Source of the DNA: Meghimatium bilineatum
Lineage: Eukaryota > Mollusca > Gastropoda > Stylommatophora > Philomycidae
Reading direction: 5' to 3'
Length of the DNA stretch: 64,000 nucleotides
NCBI GenBank assembly: GCA_034231615.1
Contig: CM067311.1
Span: 18,369,173 to 18,433,172 of the forward strand
Position numbers and translations under genes: made by a program. Within the stretch, counting starts at the first letter, position 1. The number at the start of each line of letters is the position of its first letter. Below, in pieces: positions 53,095-64,000 of the stretch. Below the pieces are notes generated by a model. It did not search any database and had not been told where the DNA came from. It was given only the letters and a program-made list of their open reading frames with translations.

Positions 53095-53390
53095 TGATCA
53101 CATTCAATACAATATCCACCTATTTACTCTTCCTTTCATCCCTGACACAGTGTTGTACATAATGTAAACATGTGTAGTCTCATTGACACATGTAAGAACA
53201 TCTTTGGTCTGTTTTTCCTGTTCGGGTGTACACACTTCGGGGCAGTATTCATTTCAACTGACAGCTGCTAACACATTTTTGGATATAGCCAGTTCAAATA
53301 CATGTATAGAATATTTTTATATTAACAAGTTCAAGCATGTATTTGACAAAAATGTAAAGAAATAAACAGTTGAACGGTTCAGAAAATCCC
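53095..53390 (+). other. PPP6R 3' UTR (probable)
   Basis: Repeat-poor, AT-rich sequence between the stop codon and the first canonical poly(A) signal. The cleavage site is inferred to lie 10-30 bases after AATAAA at 53361. A longer 3' UTR cannot be excluded. Confidence 0.6.
53361..53366 (+). promoter_or_regulatory. Poly(A) signal AATAAA
   Basis: First canonical AATAAA, 267 bases after the PPP6R stop codon. A spacing of this order is usual for a terminal exon. Confidence 0.6.
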
Positions 53391-53710
53391 TCTTATCTCT
53401 TGAGGATACATATTTTGTCCTTAGTGTATTTTTTTTTAAAAAAGATAAAAAGCAACTTGCTCAATGTCTGGGGGCAGCACTTAAAATTAGATACCATTTT
53501 TTTTCCCCGAAAATAATCCAACAGAACTCTGCAGACTTTTTTTTTTTAAAGTTACAATTAGTTGTTAAAATCTTGAATATGCAACGGCAAAGTATACTGG
53601 TTTTTTTAATGTCTAGATCTTATAAGACATGATGAAGGAACAAAATAGTTTCGCTGTGTGATCTATTTTTTATGTCCAAGCAGTGTAATAAAAAAAAAAT
53701 TTAAAAATAG

Positions 53711-53899
53711 CGTATCCTATTCAGGATGTAGCCATCTACCCAGCATTTTTTGACTGTAGTGATTTACTAGGCAATGGCAATATAAATATGTTAAGTAATT
53801 TGCCATTGCTTTCTGAATGGTCCGGTCGTTCATATGCCTGTGGCGGGAATCAAACTCGTTACCTTGGCCATCACATATGGTACCACTTCGCCACAGAGG
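53711..53899 (-). mobile_element. S2 tRNA-derived SINE, copy 4 (best preserved)
   Basis: Inverted, it starts CCACCTCTGTGGCGAAGTGG (A-box-like TGGCGAAGTGG), contains GAGTTTGATTCCCGCCACAG (B-box-like) and GCAATGGCAAATTACTTAAC, and ends CATCCTGAATAGGATACGC. Chosen as S2 reference. Confidence 0.72.
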
Positions 53900-54459
53900 T
53901 GGACAAATTCCTATTACTAAAATAAAATAAATAATTTTAGAATGAAATATATATTGTTTTTCAAGACACATTAGCTACCAAATAGGAAGAATGTTTTTTT
54001 CTCCTTACAGTTTGGTGTGTACAAACTAAGCCATCATTTTTAATAATTTTAAGCAGATTTTGATCAATCATCTCATAAATCGCTTTACCGTTTTTTCCAA
54101 GCCTGATTAGGTAAATTCTATAATGCTATGAGCATTCGTTGATGTGTTGAAACTTACATTTTAATCATAGAAAGTCCTAGAATTGTTTGCTTAGAGTTTG
54201 GAGAGGACAATTTGGATATAGATCTAATCTATGCACATACCTTTGATCTCTATTGCAATAGGTTTATACTTGGAAAGTGTCTTTACAGTATATTATGTGG
54301 ATCATTACTTATAAACCATATAATAAATTTAGTTATTCCTTCTGAAGTGTTACAATACAATAGATAATGGCTTTAAAAAATGTATAAATATATTGGTGAT
54401 AAACTTGGCGACATTGCACTCTGACCTAAATGTTTTGAAAGATTTTAAATGCCAGGTGT
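53900..54459. other. Intergenic stretch
   Basis: AT-rich; nothing recognised. Confidence 0.4.
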
Positions 54460-54470
54460 TGATATTGATA

Positions 54471-54567
54471 GCCAGCCGAAGACGGATGTGTCGGGCCATT
54501 GGTGCAAATAAAATGGTGCATTTCCATTCTCTGGACTACATCCAGCTGGAAATCTAGTAGAGAAGAA
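54471..54567 (+). mobile_element. S1 SINE-like element, internally deleted, 11-bp target duplication
   Basis: 97 bp flanked by GATATTGATAG (54460-54470, 54568-54578). It keeps the head CAGCCGAAGACGGATGTGTC and the end GGAAATCTAGTAG plus GAAGAA but lacks the palindromic right half. The duplication shows the short form itself was inserted. Confidence 0.83.
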
Positions 54568-54579
54568 GATATTGATAGG

Positions 54580-55000
54580 ATGGTATCTATAGTTACTTCT
54601 AGCGTCCTTGGTGTCACATGGAGCTAGTACCCTGGATATGCAGGTGTTTGTGGTAATAAAAGGACAGGCTGGTGAGTTTATTGATAAGTTAGTATTGGAT
54701 GGGGAATATTCTGATATAACTTCAAGAAACTGTTTCGTGTAAACACTGATTGATGACATACTTATATTGTGATTTGTGGAATTCAGTATTAAACATGGTA
54801 CTAGTAGAACTTTGGTGGTAGAGTGGTTACTTGACCAGCCTGAGAAACACAGCTTTATTAAATTTGCTTGTGGTTTCGACCGACAATTGTCCATTTGTCA
54901 TTGATCACCATTGTCAATTGTACTGACAAGGATATTGAATGTACTAGTGATATCTAACTTTTCAACATTATCACTGTCACAGGATTTTTAAAAAATTGGT
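54580..55000. other. Intergenic stretch
   Basis: No recognisable gene or repeat. A 149-codon - strand frame reaching into the S1 copy is judged a chance frame. Confidence 0.4.
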
Positions 55001-55212
55001 AGCGTAATACTATTCAGTATTCTCCACCAACTCTACTCTTTAACTATGCTGATTTTCTAAGGTATAGATTTTCTAAGGTTTATAAATACATTAATGAGTT
55101 TGCCGTTGCTTTCTGAATGGTATGGATGCACAATTACCCGCAGCGAGATTTGAACCCGGTACTTTGGCAGTCACAGATGTGAACTGTATCTCGAAGCCAC
55201 AGAGCCAGACAT
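55001..55212 (-). mobile_element. S2 tRNA-derived SINE, copy 5
   Basis: TTGCCGTTGCTTTCTGAATG and GCGAGATTTGAACCCGGTAC, followed by CTCGAAGCCACAGAGCCAG: the tRNA-like head is readable on the - strand, the tail (GCGTAATACTATTCAGTA) is diverged. Confidence 0.6.
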
Positions 55213-55794
55213 ACAGGATATGCTTCAATTATGTATACTAGCAGAATTGAAAGCCTGCAGGGCAGAGTTAGAAGCTTGTTCATCCAACAAGCCACAGATA
55301 CTATCAGCATCTATAACCTTGGTAATTTGTTTGAAGATTAATCATCTATTGGCCTTTCTGTGCAATAATGTCAGGTAATAACCAATCACCAATACTAATG
55401 ACACCTACAGAATGGGCAGGGACAAAAATTGTTACTAAGTAAAGTGAGATGATTGTGGAACATGGGAAGCAGTTCAAAGGTGCTCAAGAGTAGACTGAAC
55501 TAATTTGTCATGGTTTGTTTATTTCATTGTTATGTCTACAGAATGCTCCATCAGTGATCACTGACCAATAAAATTGTTCTGTGTTGTTTGTGTATGATCT
55601 ATTATTTAATGACAGATATTGCTGATGTGACAAGACTGTCATGACCTTTGAAAAGAAAGACTGGTCTAAACATGTATTTTCTGCAGTCGTATGTATTGAG
55701 AGATTCACTAGGATATTCACAAATCACTAGTTGATTGTAGAAAAAGCAATTTATGTTCGCAATGTTTTGATAAATTATAGTTTTTTCTCAAATT

Positions 55795-56135
55795 CCCACT
55801 GTAACTCTCTAATAGCAGCATGGTGATCCTACTTGATGTCAGTAGGATATAGACCAGAAAATGAAGATGAATTGTATTGTAGTTTTATTTGCGTCAAAGG
55901 CTAATACATCCAACATTAATTGTATGTGTAAAATTATTTGTAATGTAGTACATCCCTTGATTTCATTTGTTGCCCGACACTATTCCAAGAGGTGTTGAAA
56001 TTTTGATGACCTCTTACATGGGACAGCCAATTCCACCCCATAACCTTATTTGCCTCCTACAACATCCATGAAAGGTAAAAAAAAAATGATGTTATACTTT
56101 ACTTCCAATTTGGGACCGTAGCAACACTGGCGATT
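55795..56135 (-). mobile_element. S1/S1L retroelement, broken copy
   Basis: The left part (55795-55915) matches S1 (GTTTTATTTGCGTCAAAGGC). The right part (56020-56135) matches the S1L 5' block (GGGACAGCCAATTCCACCCC). The middle has drifted or been replaced. Confidence 0.45.
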
Positions 56136-56344
56136 CAGAAAAACAACAAAGTCAATTAGGCGACTACTTGTTGCTGTGGTATTGCTGACAAGTCTGCTCC
56201 TTTGTTTCCTCAGCATCTTCATACCCTGGCAAGAAATTTAGTATTTGCTGGTAACATGAATAATTAAGATGATCATATTAACCACAAATGGAAACATCAG
56301 TGTAAATTGTAGGTTTGTTGCTAGTAAAAATTCCTAGCTAACAT

Positions 56345-56540
56345 TTATACATAGCCAAGCTGAGTGGTAGGGGAAGACAAACAGACAAAATACTTGACAA
56401 TCCTATGTTGTGGCATGGGAGAACATCAGTATTGGAAATGATTGACAGCACACAAAACAGAAGGCTGTGAAAAGAAATGAAAGCCAACGCACCATGCATA
56501 GACCAAAAGAAGAATAACACTTGTAAGAAAACAGACATTT
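56345..56540 (+). mobile_element. LINE C-terminal fragment
   Basis: GRGRQTDKILDNPMLWHGRT and SVLEMIDSTQNRRL, then KEMKANAPCI, matching a RGRPRxxWxDNIxxWTG...LExxxxTQDRRxWRxxxxNA tail. An in-frame TGA follows NRRL. Confidence 0.55.
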
Positions 56541-56644
56541 CATTTTTTTGAATAAGTTGAAGGATTTATTGCCAATTGTTTTATCTTGAGTTAGTAGATT
56601 TAGTAAGTATAGAGACATTTGCACATTGGAGAATACAGAAGATA

Positions 56645-56816
56645 CACTGGAATCCCGTTATAACAACTTGGTCTGAACTGACAAAATATGTACATAGGAA
56701 ATTCACTATATAAAATAGAAAAAATATAGAAAAAAAAATATAATTACCGATTTTGAAAAGTGTTGTTATACAGGAAAATTTGTTATAAAAGGATGCGCTA
56801 TAGAGGGATCCCACTA
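56645..56816 (+). mobile_element. MITE-164, copy 2
   Basis: Begins CACTGGAATCCCGTTATAAC and ends CTATAGAGGGATCCCACTA. Preceded by TA; the right border is uncertain by two bases. Longer than the other copies because of an A-rich expansion. Confidence 0.65.
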
Positions 56817-57427
56817 TAGTAACATTTAAAATGTATGTTTGTAGCTGAGTGGTAATATTTTTCTGCAGAAAATGTTGCATTTCAAGTTCGGTTGAGGACA
56901 GAGGTGTTTAAATGCCATACAGATGCATTGACTGTTATGCATTTGGAATGTTTTGTCGGAAAAGAGATCATATTTATTTTTGTACTCATAATGCATTATG
57001 CTCCTACACACATTTGTATGAAGTTACATATGATTGCAGAAATGTGAATTTTAAAATATATGAAATTATTCATGTGTTATGTTGACTGACTCAGAAGCAC
57101 AATGGACATCCATAACTTTCTCTCTATAATGCTATTAACAGTTTCAGTTGTTGACTCTTCTACTTGGTGAGATTACCTTTTTGCTTCGTTGTACTGTTAT
57201 TCTGTATTTTTTTAATATGTAGCGTTCTCCTCGAACTTCGCTGAATTTTTCTTGTTGCAAATGAATAATATAAATAAGAAACATCGATGAGATGCTGTTT
57301 CGAGTAAATGTACCTTTTTCGAATTTGAAAAATATGTTTACTCAAGCTGTGAGACGAATAGGTGCCAGTTGATTCAAATATTCAAATCCCGTTCCTGTCT
57401 ACTGCTTTCTGATTTTTCTCTAATAAC

Positions 57428-57512
57428 ATGGTCATGCAGGAGCTAGTCCAGGGAAAAGAGATACATTGTCATCTTTTTGTTTGCACAAATGGCCAGACAC
57501 ATCCATCTTTGA
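57428..57512 (-). mobile_element. S1 fragment
   Basis: GGAGCTAGTCCAGGGAAAAG and TTTGCACAAATGGCCAGACA match inverted S1. A C run follows at 57568-57581. Confidence 0.5.
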
Positions 57513-57878
57513 TGGTGATTGATTATATAATACTGAGTAATACAACACATACCCCCACACCCCACATCCCCCCCCCCCCCCAATATATTGATGTTCATAA
57601 TTCAGTTTAATGACTGAAGCCAATTCTTGTTAGAAATGTTTTCTTATCAAGTGATCTTAATGCTATATAAATCAGTTTGTTTGTGTTAAACAGTTCTCAT
57701 GTTCTGTTAATCTTCCAAATTTTGTGTGTGGATCTCATCTATGATTACCTTTGTCTTGGCTTTTTCCCATTGCATGTGCCTAATTTTCTTTTTCTATTGG
57801 GTAGTAAGTACATCTGTAGAATTTTCATGAAAAAAAATGTATTTTCTCCTTTATCTGTATTTATTCAAACTTCACGAT

Positions 57879-58120
57879 TGTAGTCCAAAGAATATTGTGC
57901 ATTTTGTCATGGTTTACAGCTCTGCTGTGATATCTACACAGTTTGTCCTGACACATCTGACTTCAGCATGTCTTCTAGGTCACTCTTGACCCTATATGGG
58001 ATGGGACCGGCAACCCACCCTATAACCTCCTATATAAGTCGCCTCTTGCGACATGCATGGAAGATGATCAACCTTGCTGTTCTTTGTTCCCCTTTCTAGC
58101 ACTGGGACCCACACAAGCAT
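57879..58120 (-). mobile_element. S1L retroelement, copy
   Basis: GTCATGGTTTACAGCTCTGC, CCTGACACATCTGACTTCAG, CACCCTATAACCTCC and TTCTTTGTTCCCCTTTCT follow the - strand of 40057-40337. The right end CACACAAGCATT corresponds to the S1L start. Confidence 0.6.
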
Positions 58121-58440
58121 TAGTGTGTCAGAGATCAGATAATTATTATTTCTGATCTCCACATCCTGAATCAGATGCACTGTAACTACTGCATGCTGTC
58201 ATGTCCAACTGTTGCATTTAAATCTCCTACCAAAAATTATTGATCCGTGATGTGCCTGTACAGGATATAGCCTTTAATATAGTAAAAATTCCCCTTCATA
58301 CCAACTATACACCTGACAAGTTCACAGGTGCTCAGATACCTGTCTTAATAAATTCATCGCAGCAGCTCACAGTTCCAGTCCTGTGTTAGATTGTAGTCTC
58401 CTCATATATATATATATATTTTTATAGTGTTTGTTTGCTT

Positions 58441-58665
58441 GAGAACCCCAGGAATTGCGAGCGATTAGCTCTTACTTCCTATGTACGGTGGGGTGGTTTT
58501 TCTGAGCTTTCTTTCATAACTAGAAGATTTCGGCTTTGCGAAGAAGCCTTCTACTAGAGATAGTCTATAATTGTGTAGATGTCAAGCTACAAAGCTTCCA
58601 TAAAATAAACTCAATATAACGACATGTCATCTACTAAGGTTTTCTGTTGCATGGGTGGTTTGTCA
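58441..58665 (+). repeat. S4 repeat, copy
   Basis: The first half matches 37195-37330. The second half (GACATGTCATCTACTAAGGT, TTTCTGTTGCATGGGTGGTT) matches 61905-61950. Class unknown. Confidence 0.5.
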
Positions 58666-59600
58666 ATCATTGTTCATTTTTGTTGCTGCTCCTTTATGAT
58701 GTTTGTGATCATCTCATTTAAAGTAAAGAACAATTTCTCCGAATGTTTTTGCATTTCTCTCAATAATTACAGATATGCTATCAGTGGAGGGCTCCACACA
58801 CCCTCACCCACCTTCAAATATGTGGTGTCTCTTCACTGTTATTTGTGACTATTTTCTCACTTCATTACATGGTTCTCACATTCAAGATTTCCGCTCTTGT
58901 TGTGATGTTTAGGACTATTGTGAAGATATGTCCTTGTGGCTCATGCCACTTAGTCATATGAGCCATGTCCTGTAAGATACCAAAATAAGCTGGAGAAAGC
59001 AGAAGATATGTTTCATGTTAGTCTGTTTATGCTGTCATACAGCTCGGTGGATGTCATATTGTTATGTTGATCTAGACTGACTATTGAATACCAAACAGCC
59101 CTGTTTAGCAGTGTGCACTATATATTACCAGAGTATTATCTCTGACCAGATTACTATTAAACATTGCTGTATGTTTTGTTTTTTAAATTTCATTATATTT
59201 TTCACATTAGCATCACTCTGACATCAAAATGCGACACTTAACACTAGAATGTGAGCTTTGATACTTGAATAGGATTATAATGATATTACTTTCATATCTT
59301 GAATGTATTTAATTGGAGACTGTGAGATCAGTGGAGTGGAAGTAGACAGGACAAAAAATATGTTTAACCAGTGAGCTACAAGGATCATCTTCATGTTCAC
59401 TCTTTATCATCTGCTTAGAGAGTCGCAGCACCAATTGGTCCAAAGTGTAGTCAAACATGTACTGTAACAAATCACTAACTAAATGTGTAAGAATACATGT
59501 AGTACTTCAGCAGCACTTAATGAAATTCATTACTGCAGCTTCCATTGTCATTGTCCTTTAAATTTGCTGTTAAAAATGTTTTTTTAAAATGTTTGTTCTT
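58666..59600. other. Intergenic stretch
   Basis: No recognisable gene or repeat. Confidence 0.4.
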
Positions 59601-59604
59601 AAAA

Positions 59605-59735
59605 TCCCTTGGGGTCTCTCTTGTAGCAGAACAATGATCCTACTAGAGGTAGTCCAGCAGGATGTAGTCCAGAGAATTGAGATTCGTTGTGTTGCCATTT
59701 TATTTGCACCAATGACCAGACATATCTGACGTACT
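59605..59735 (-). mobile_element. S1 SINE-like element, decayed
   Basis: GGGGTCTCTCTTGTAGCAGA, AGCAGGATGTAGTCCAGAGA and TTATTTGCACCAATGACCAG match inverted S1. Confidence 0.55.
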
Positions 59736-59752
59736 CATCTTTTTAAACCTTT

Positions 59753-60055
59753 GGATATCCTAAAGTTATAGTTATTAAAGCAGGAACATATCATATAAAC
59801 TATTTGCAAGACATGGGAACCTCTTCTTTGGATATCCTAAGTTATAGTTATTAAAACAGGAACATATATAAACTATTTGCAAGATTAGGGAACCTCTGCT
59901 TTATGTCTCTGAGCATCTAAGCAAAACTCATTTGTCAACCACTTCTACAAACAAAATATCCTAAACTCAAAACTTCTGCTCTGTGTCCCTGAACAGCTAA
60001 GAAAATCTTAACTTCTGTCAATCACTTTTAGAAACAGAATATCCTAAACTCAAAA
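59753..60055 (+). repeat. Two adjacent imperfect tandem duplications
   Basis: Unit A (about 76 bases; starts GGATATCCTAAAGTTATAG) repeats at 59830. Unit B (about 80 bases; CTTCTGCTCTGTGTCCCTGA, ends ATATCCTAAACTCAAAA) is also present twice, from about 59891 and 59970. Confidence 0.65.
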
Positions 60056-60439
60056 TAACATAGAACTCATTTTCTTTGTACAGTAACATGGACAAATTTT
60101 AATACCTGTATATTTTCATGTTATATTTAAATGTTTTTCACAATAAAGACAAAATTAAAAAACTGAATAGAATGTTCTGCGTACATTATTTCTGACCGTA
60201 AAAAAGTGCCTGCCTATATATTGCCTGCAATAATCTGCTTTATTAGGAGCATAATTGATATACCAATTTTTCCTGACAATATAGAATGATACAGTATAGC
60301 CCATAACCAGTCATGATCATAGTAGGGAATTTTACTTAGTGGTGACAATCTCCTCTCTGAAACATCCCTTATCTGCAAGCAGAAATAACTTATCTCCATT
60401 GTCCTTGACAACTGGTTATTCATTCATTGGGTGCCATGC

Positions 60440-60905
60440 CGGCTAGTATAGACGATCTTGGCTCTCTATCTCCAGTATTATATATCGAGATCGTTGTTTC
60501 TCTGCTGTGCCAGGTTGTTAAACTTGTCTAATATTTTCTCACATTGTCGCCCTCTATTTATTCTGCTAATTATTTTTTAAAACTTCTTCCATCTGCAGTA
60601 ATCGTAACTAAATACTTGAATTGATGGACCTGTTTTAATACTATATCATTCACTTTGATAATGCAAAACAAGATGTTTTATGGTGTTTTGTTTCTTTGAA
60701 ATAATCATTTCTCTTTTCTTGATATTTAGGGAATGGTCTTTCTCTTTACTGTTTGTCACTACTACATTACTGGATTAATTCTTGAAGGACTTCATTTTTA
60801 ACAATCAGAATAATGTCATCCGCATATGTTAAATTATTTATGTTATGTCCTCCCACCGATGTTCCTGGGATGTCAACAATTGTACGCATTATTATTAATA
60901 AATAA
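60440..60905 (-). mobile_element. LINE reverse-transcriptase fragment
   Basis: - strand: GGHNINNLTYADDIILIVKN with the intact YADD catalytic box, then EVLQELIQ, and further on QFKYLVTITADGRS (the YLGS..TxDGR block). Parallels 19321-19720. Stops and frameshifts present. Confidence 0.65.
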
Positions 60906-61589
60906 TAATTATTAATAAATAAAAAGTAATCATTTATTTATTAAACCTGGTTATAATAAATAAAAATTAAGGTTTATACTGTGCATTGATTTGTTCACTA
61001 TTGAAGATTTAGGTACTACTTATGTTTCCTGTCATATTGCAGGCACTATATGAATGAAACATCATCTCTGCACAGGAAGCTTTGACTATTGCAATTTTAG
61101 TTTCTGAAACTGGCTTACTAACCACTCTGCCACAGAAGTCAACATGTGTAACTGTTTATTATCTGATATTGATCTCAGAGCAATGTAATTAGTGGAAGTT
61201 TTATATTGAACAGAAGCACATCAAGTTAATTGATTATATCTCACATTCCATAAGAAGTCATTTTAACTCTCTGTGGATGCATTTCCATACTATGTGGCAG
61301 AGTCCATGACAAAACAAAATAACTTGTCAAATATAGTTTTATATCTATCTTTTCGCTAAAACTTTATTGCTTTTCAGCGCCAGGGGTAGAAGAGTTCTCT
61401 GGAGAAGGCTCTCTTGTGTGCTGAGTATATTATGGGATTTGTTTGCTCTTTTATTTCATTGGTCAATCGTTTTCATGGTCATACTCTAAGTCTGCCTGCA
61501 CTGTATCTGTGTAACATAGCTTACTGTAGTATGCTGTCTAATGGTAATCTTCTGATGTGTACAAACCATTTGATCTGTTGTCTCTTCAT

Positions 61590-61828
61590 GATTCTTCTTG
61601 ATTAGAAACTGGCCTCACAGCATGTGGGGCATTCCCATAAGTGCTCCGCCCTCTGTTCCAGCAGCCATCCGACTCAATGGTGTTTCAAGTCTCATGCTGC
61701 AGAAACACGTTGACATCAGGGCACAACTCTGGCCCCTGCGACAGGTTTCTTTGTTGTTCCACCCACCCACGTTGTATCCGTCCTAGTTCAAGCACAACGT
61801 CAGCCTGTCAGAACAACATGGTAACCGT
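61590..61828 (-). mobile_element. S3-related repeat, longer form
   Basis: Inverted counterpart of 16766-17066: TTGATTAGAAACTGGCCTCA, GGCATTCCCATAAGTGCTCC, CAGGTTTCTTTGTTGTTC and CACAACGTCAGCCTGTC. The pair is well preserved. Confidence 0.6.
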
Positions 61829-61849
61829 TATCGAAGATTATGACTACAT

Positions 61850-61965
61850 GATTGTATAGATGACGTGCCATGAAGCTTCTATAAGAAGATAATCTCAATA
61901 TAAAGACATGTCATCTACTAAGGTTTTCTGTTGCATGGGTGGTTTTTCTAGTGAGCCATTGGTGA
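61850..61965 (+). repeat. S4 repeat, partial copy
   Basis: TAATCTCAATATAAAGACATG and TACTAAGGTTTTCTGTTGCA match 58600-58665. Confidence 0.45.
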
Positions 61966-62007
61966 GAACCACAGACGCAACCGCATGCGCAATGTCTTAA
62001 TATATGC

Positions 62008-62079
62008 CAAAAAACCGGTGCCACCCCAATCTTGTTGTCTCTTACTATATTCCAAGATTGGGTTGGTACCGGTTTTTTG
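62008..62079. repeat. Compact hairpin with 27-base arms
   Basis: Arms 62008-62034 (CAAAAAACCGGTGCCACCCC...) and 62053-62079 (...GGTACCGGTTTTTTG) pair at 25 of 27 positions around an 18-base loop. It lies at the 3' side of a LINE fragment read on the - strand. Confidence 0.7.
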
Positions 62080-62640
62080 TCGAATGTCCACAATCCTCAC
62101 CCTGTCTCTTAACAATATTCTTAGGATTCTGCGTGAGCATGCCATTTCAGTTGTCACAAATTTGTTTCTCTTGTACTGTCGTTGTCCATGTTTGGCATGG
62201 AAGCACAGAGTTGGCATAATAATAGTTTTGAATAGTGTTATTTTGGTGTTTAAATCTACATTTTTGTTTCTGAAGATTGGTGTCATTTGTCCTAGGGTTT
62301 GGTATGCTTTACTACATCTATTGTGTATTTCTTTGCTGCTCTTACCATCTGTTGTTATATTACTTTCTAGATATATCAATTCTGTCACCTGGTCAAGCCT
62401 GTTATTTCCTATATATATATTCTGATGATGCCCCTAGAGCATGGTCATCTGCAAATATTTGTTCAAGTTATCCTTCAGATTGTTTTCTTCTGTTGTCTTT
62501 GCTACTTTGCAGATGTTATCTATGTATGTTATGAACAATAGGGGGGATAGTACACATCCCTGTCTCACACCTGAGTGGATTTGAAAATTATCGAGTGGAT
62601 TTGAAAATTATCAGATGTCAATCGAATAGATTTAGATTTC
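62080..62640 (-). mobile_element. LINE reverse-transcriptase fragment
   Basis: - strand: GVRQGCVLSPLLFITYIDNI (RT block 4), FADDHALGASSEY after a shift (catalytic box), then LIYLESNITTDGKSSKEIHN, RCSKAYQTLGQMTPIFRNKN and CSRRILRILLRDRVRI. Same lineage as 27385-27690 and 29970-30459. Confidence 0.7.
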
Positions 62641-62672
62641 ATCCATAGTTAGTAAAGCCTAGATTTTTAATA

Positions 62673-62836
62673 CAGTGGAATCCCGTTATAACAACTTGGT
62701 CCAGATTGCCAAAACGTGTATGTAATAACAGAAATTTATTATATAGTGTACAAAAAATAAGTATAATTTGGGATTTTTTAAAATTGTTATATAGAGAAAT
62801 TTGTTATAAAAGTATGCACTATAGAGGGATTCCATG
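62673..62836 (+). mobile_element. MITE-164, copy 3
   Basis: 164 bp from CAGTGGAATCCCGTTATAAC to CACTATAGAGGGATTCCATG, flanked by TA on both sides (62671-62672, 62837-62838). Best preserved of the three copies. Confidence 0.75.
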
Positions 62837-62924
62837 TACTTGTTCAGATATCTCTTGTTTCAGGTGAGTGTTGCCCACGGCTTGTTTTTGGGCAGTGATG
62901 AATTTTAAGGGCTATAATCAACTC

Positions 62925-63090
62925 ATGCTAGTTAGCAGGATGTACTTGGATAGCTGAATTTGTTGTGTCCTGGTCTACAGCTTGGCTGCAATATTTGTGC
63001 CTTGTCGTCTGACACATCCAATTCAATATTGATTGTGGGTCACATTGACCTATTGGGCCAACTCCATCCTCAAACCTCCTTTATTCTGTA
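62925..63090 (-). mobile_element. S1L fragment
   Basis: AGTTAGCAGGATGTACTTGG, CTTGGCTGCAATATTTGTGC, CTGACACATCCAATTC and CCAACTCCATCCTCAAACCT parallel inverted S1L. Confidence 0.5.
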
Positions 63091-64000
63091 TGTGAAGTTG
63101 ATGTTTAGCCTTTTATGTTACCTCTATGGTTTCTTTACTTTGTATGTAATATTTATGTGTGGTTCTTTACTTTGTGTGTACAATTTATGTGTGGCTCATA
63201 CCTATGTGGGTAAAATGGATGGACGGGCAGTACTTGCACACATAAAAACTTGTTCAGACAAAAAAAACTTGTTTTATTTGCTTCAAGAGTACCCCGTCCT
63301 CTTTACTTTTTATATAAAATAGGTGTCCTACTCTTTCTTGTGCAGGTAACATACAAGTGTAGAGCTTCCACCCAGTCACACATGATTCTTATTAAACCTG
63401 TGCTAAATAAATTTGTATAAATGACTCAATACAATTTGACTAAATACAATTAGTTATTCAAAAGAAAAGAGTGAGAAAATGATCATTTATTTCCTCATGT
63501 ATTTCATTAAGATTGTACGTATTGTCAGGATGGCTTGTTGCATCTTTACAGATTGTCAGAAAACATACCAGTGTCAAATAGTTTATATGTTGACTACGAA
63601 GCTCGTAAATTGTAGCTAAATAAAATATAAGATTTATTCAATCAGAGTTTAGTCCGCTTTCTCTTCAATTTACACATCAGTTTGTTGTTTATATCCATGA
63701 GAGCAATCTTAAACTTTAGCACACTAAATTAAAAATGTGTAATTCTCCCCTGCCAATGCATTATTTTTTTTACGTGACACATTATTTATACTATATTAAG
63801 TAATAATGTTACTGTAATCTATACTAACTACCAAATTAAAAAAAATCATGTAATAAAATAAATAACAATAAATGGACTATTTTATACGTTAAGATCCAAC
63901 TGGGACTTTTTTCAAGAAACAACCATAAAAAACCCCACACAAAACCATTAAACTATTTAACTGTGATGACAGATGTTTTTCTAACCACAAAACACACAAA
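63091..64000. other. Intergenic stretch at window end
   Basis: Short internal near-repeats (TTTACTTTGTGTGTACAATT-like) at 63120-63200, otherwise AT-rich with nothing recognised. Confidence 0.4.

Noticed and set aside
54445..54894. 149-codon - strand frame
   Set aside because: Its end lies in an S1 copy and the rest has no recognisable domain or coding bias.
56581..56880. 99-codon hydrophobic - strand frame resembling a membrane protein
   Set aside because: It spans the MITE at 56645-56816; the hydrophobicity reflects AT-rich repeat sequence.

Overview
The window is eukaryotic, AT-rich DNA, most likely from an arthropod and probably an insect with a large, repeat-filled genome. The reasons are short protein-coding exons with GT/AG borders separated by kilobase introns, no compact bacterial-type genes, and dense LINE, SINE and DNA-transposon debris. 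The species cannot be named from the sequence.

One host gene dominates. Nineteen exons on the + strand, from the first base to a stop codon at 53092-53094, join in perfect phase into a 793-residue C-terminal part of a SAPS-domain protein, the regulatory subunit of protein phosphatase 6 (PPP6R1/2/3 family; fmt in Drosophila). The first roughly 200 residues lie upstream of the window. A poly(A) signal follows at 53361. Exons 1-11 carry the SAPS fold, exons 12-18 a Ser/Thr/Pro-rich, probably disordered tail with two WADF motifs, and exon 19 a conserved C-terminal helix.

The introns and the 10.6 kb beyond the gene are filled with mobile DNA. The clearest items are: a complete 2.37 kb Tc1/mariner-like transposon (13046-15416) with an open transposase on the - strand; a 5'-truncated RTE-clade LINE with target duplication (6083-7430); a decayed pogo-like transposon (27698-29832); three 164-172 bp MITEs with the same termini; a 294 bp MITE with other termini (30460-30753); three long fold-back elements; and about twenty LINE fragments from several lineages.

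A set of related short retroelements is the most distinctive material. A 156 bp SINE-like family (called S1 here), a longer 281 bp family (S1L) and a 1.34 kb composite element (S1X, 45409-46745) end in nearly the same GAACGCTGAAGAAG-type tail, and several copies have exact target-site duplications. A separate tRNA-derived SINE (S2) has five copies.

Downstream of the gene (53.4-64 kb) I found no convincing host exon, only repeats. A 118-codon reading frame with a signal-peptide-like start (25325-25681, - strand, inside an intron) is the only other possible host gene and is weakly supported.
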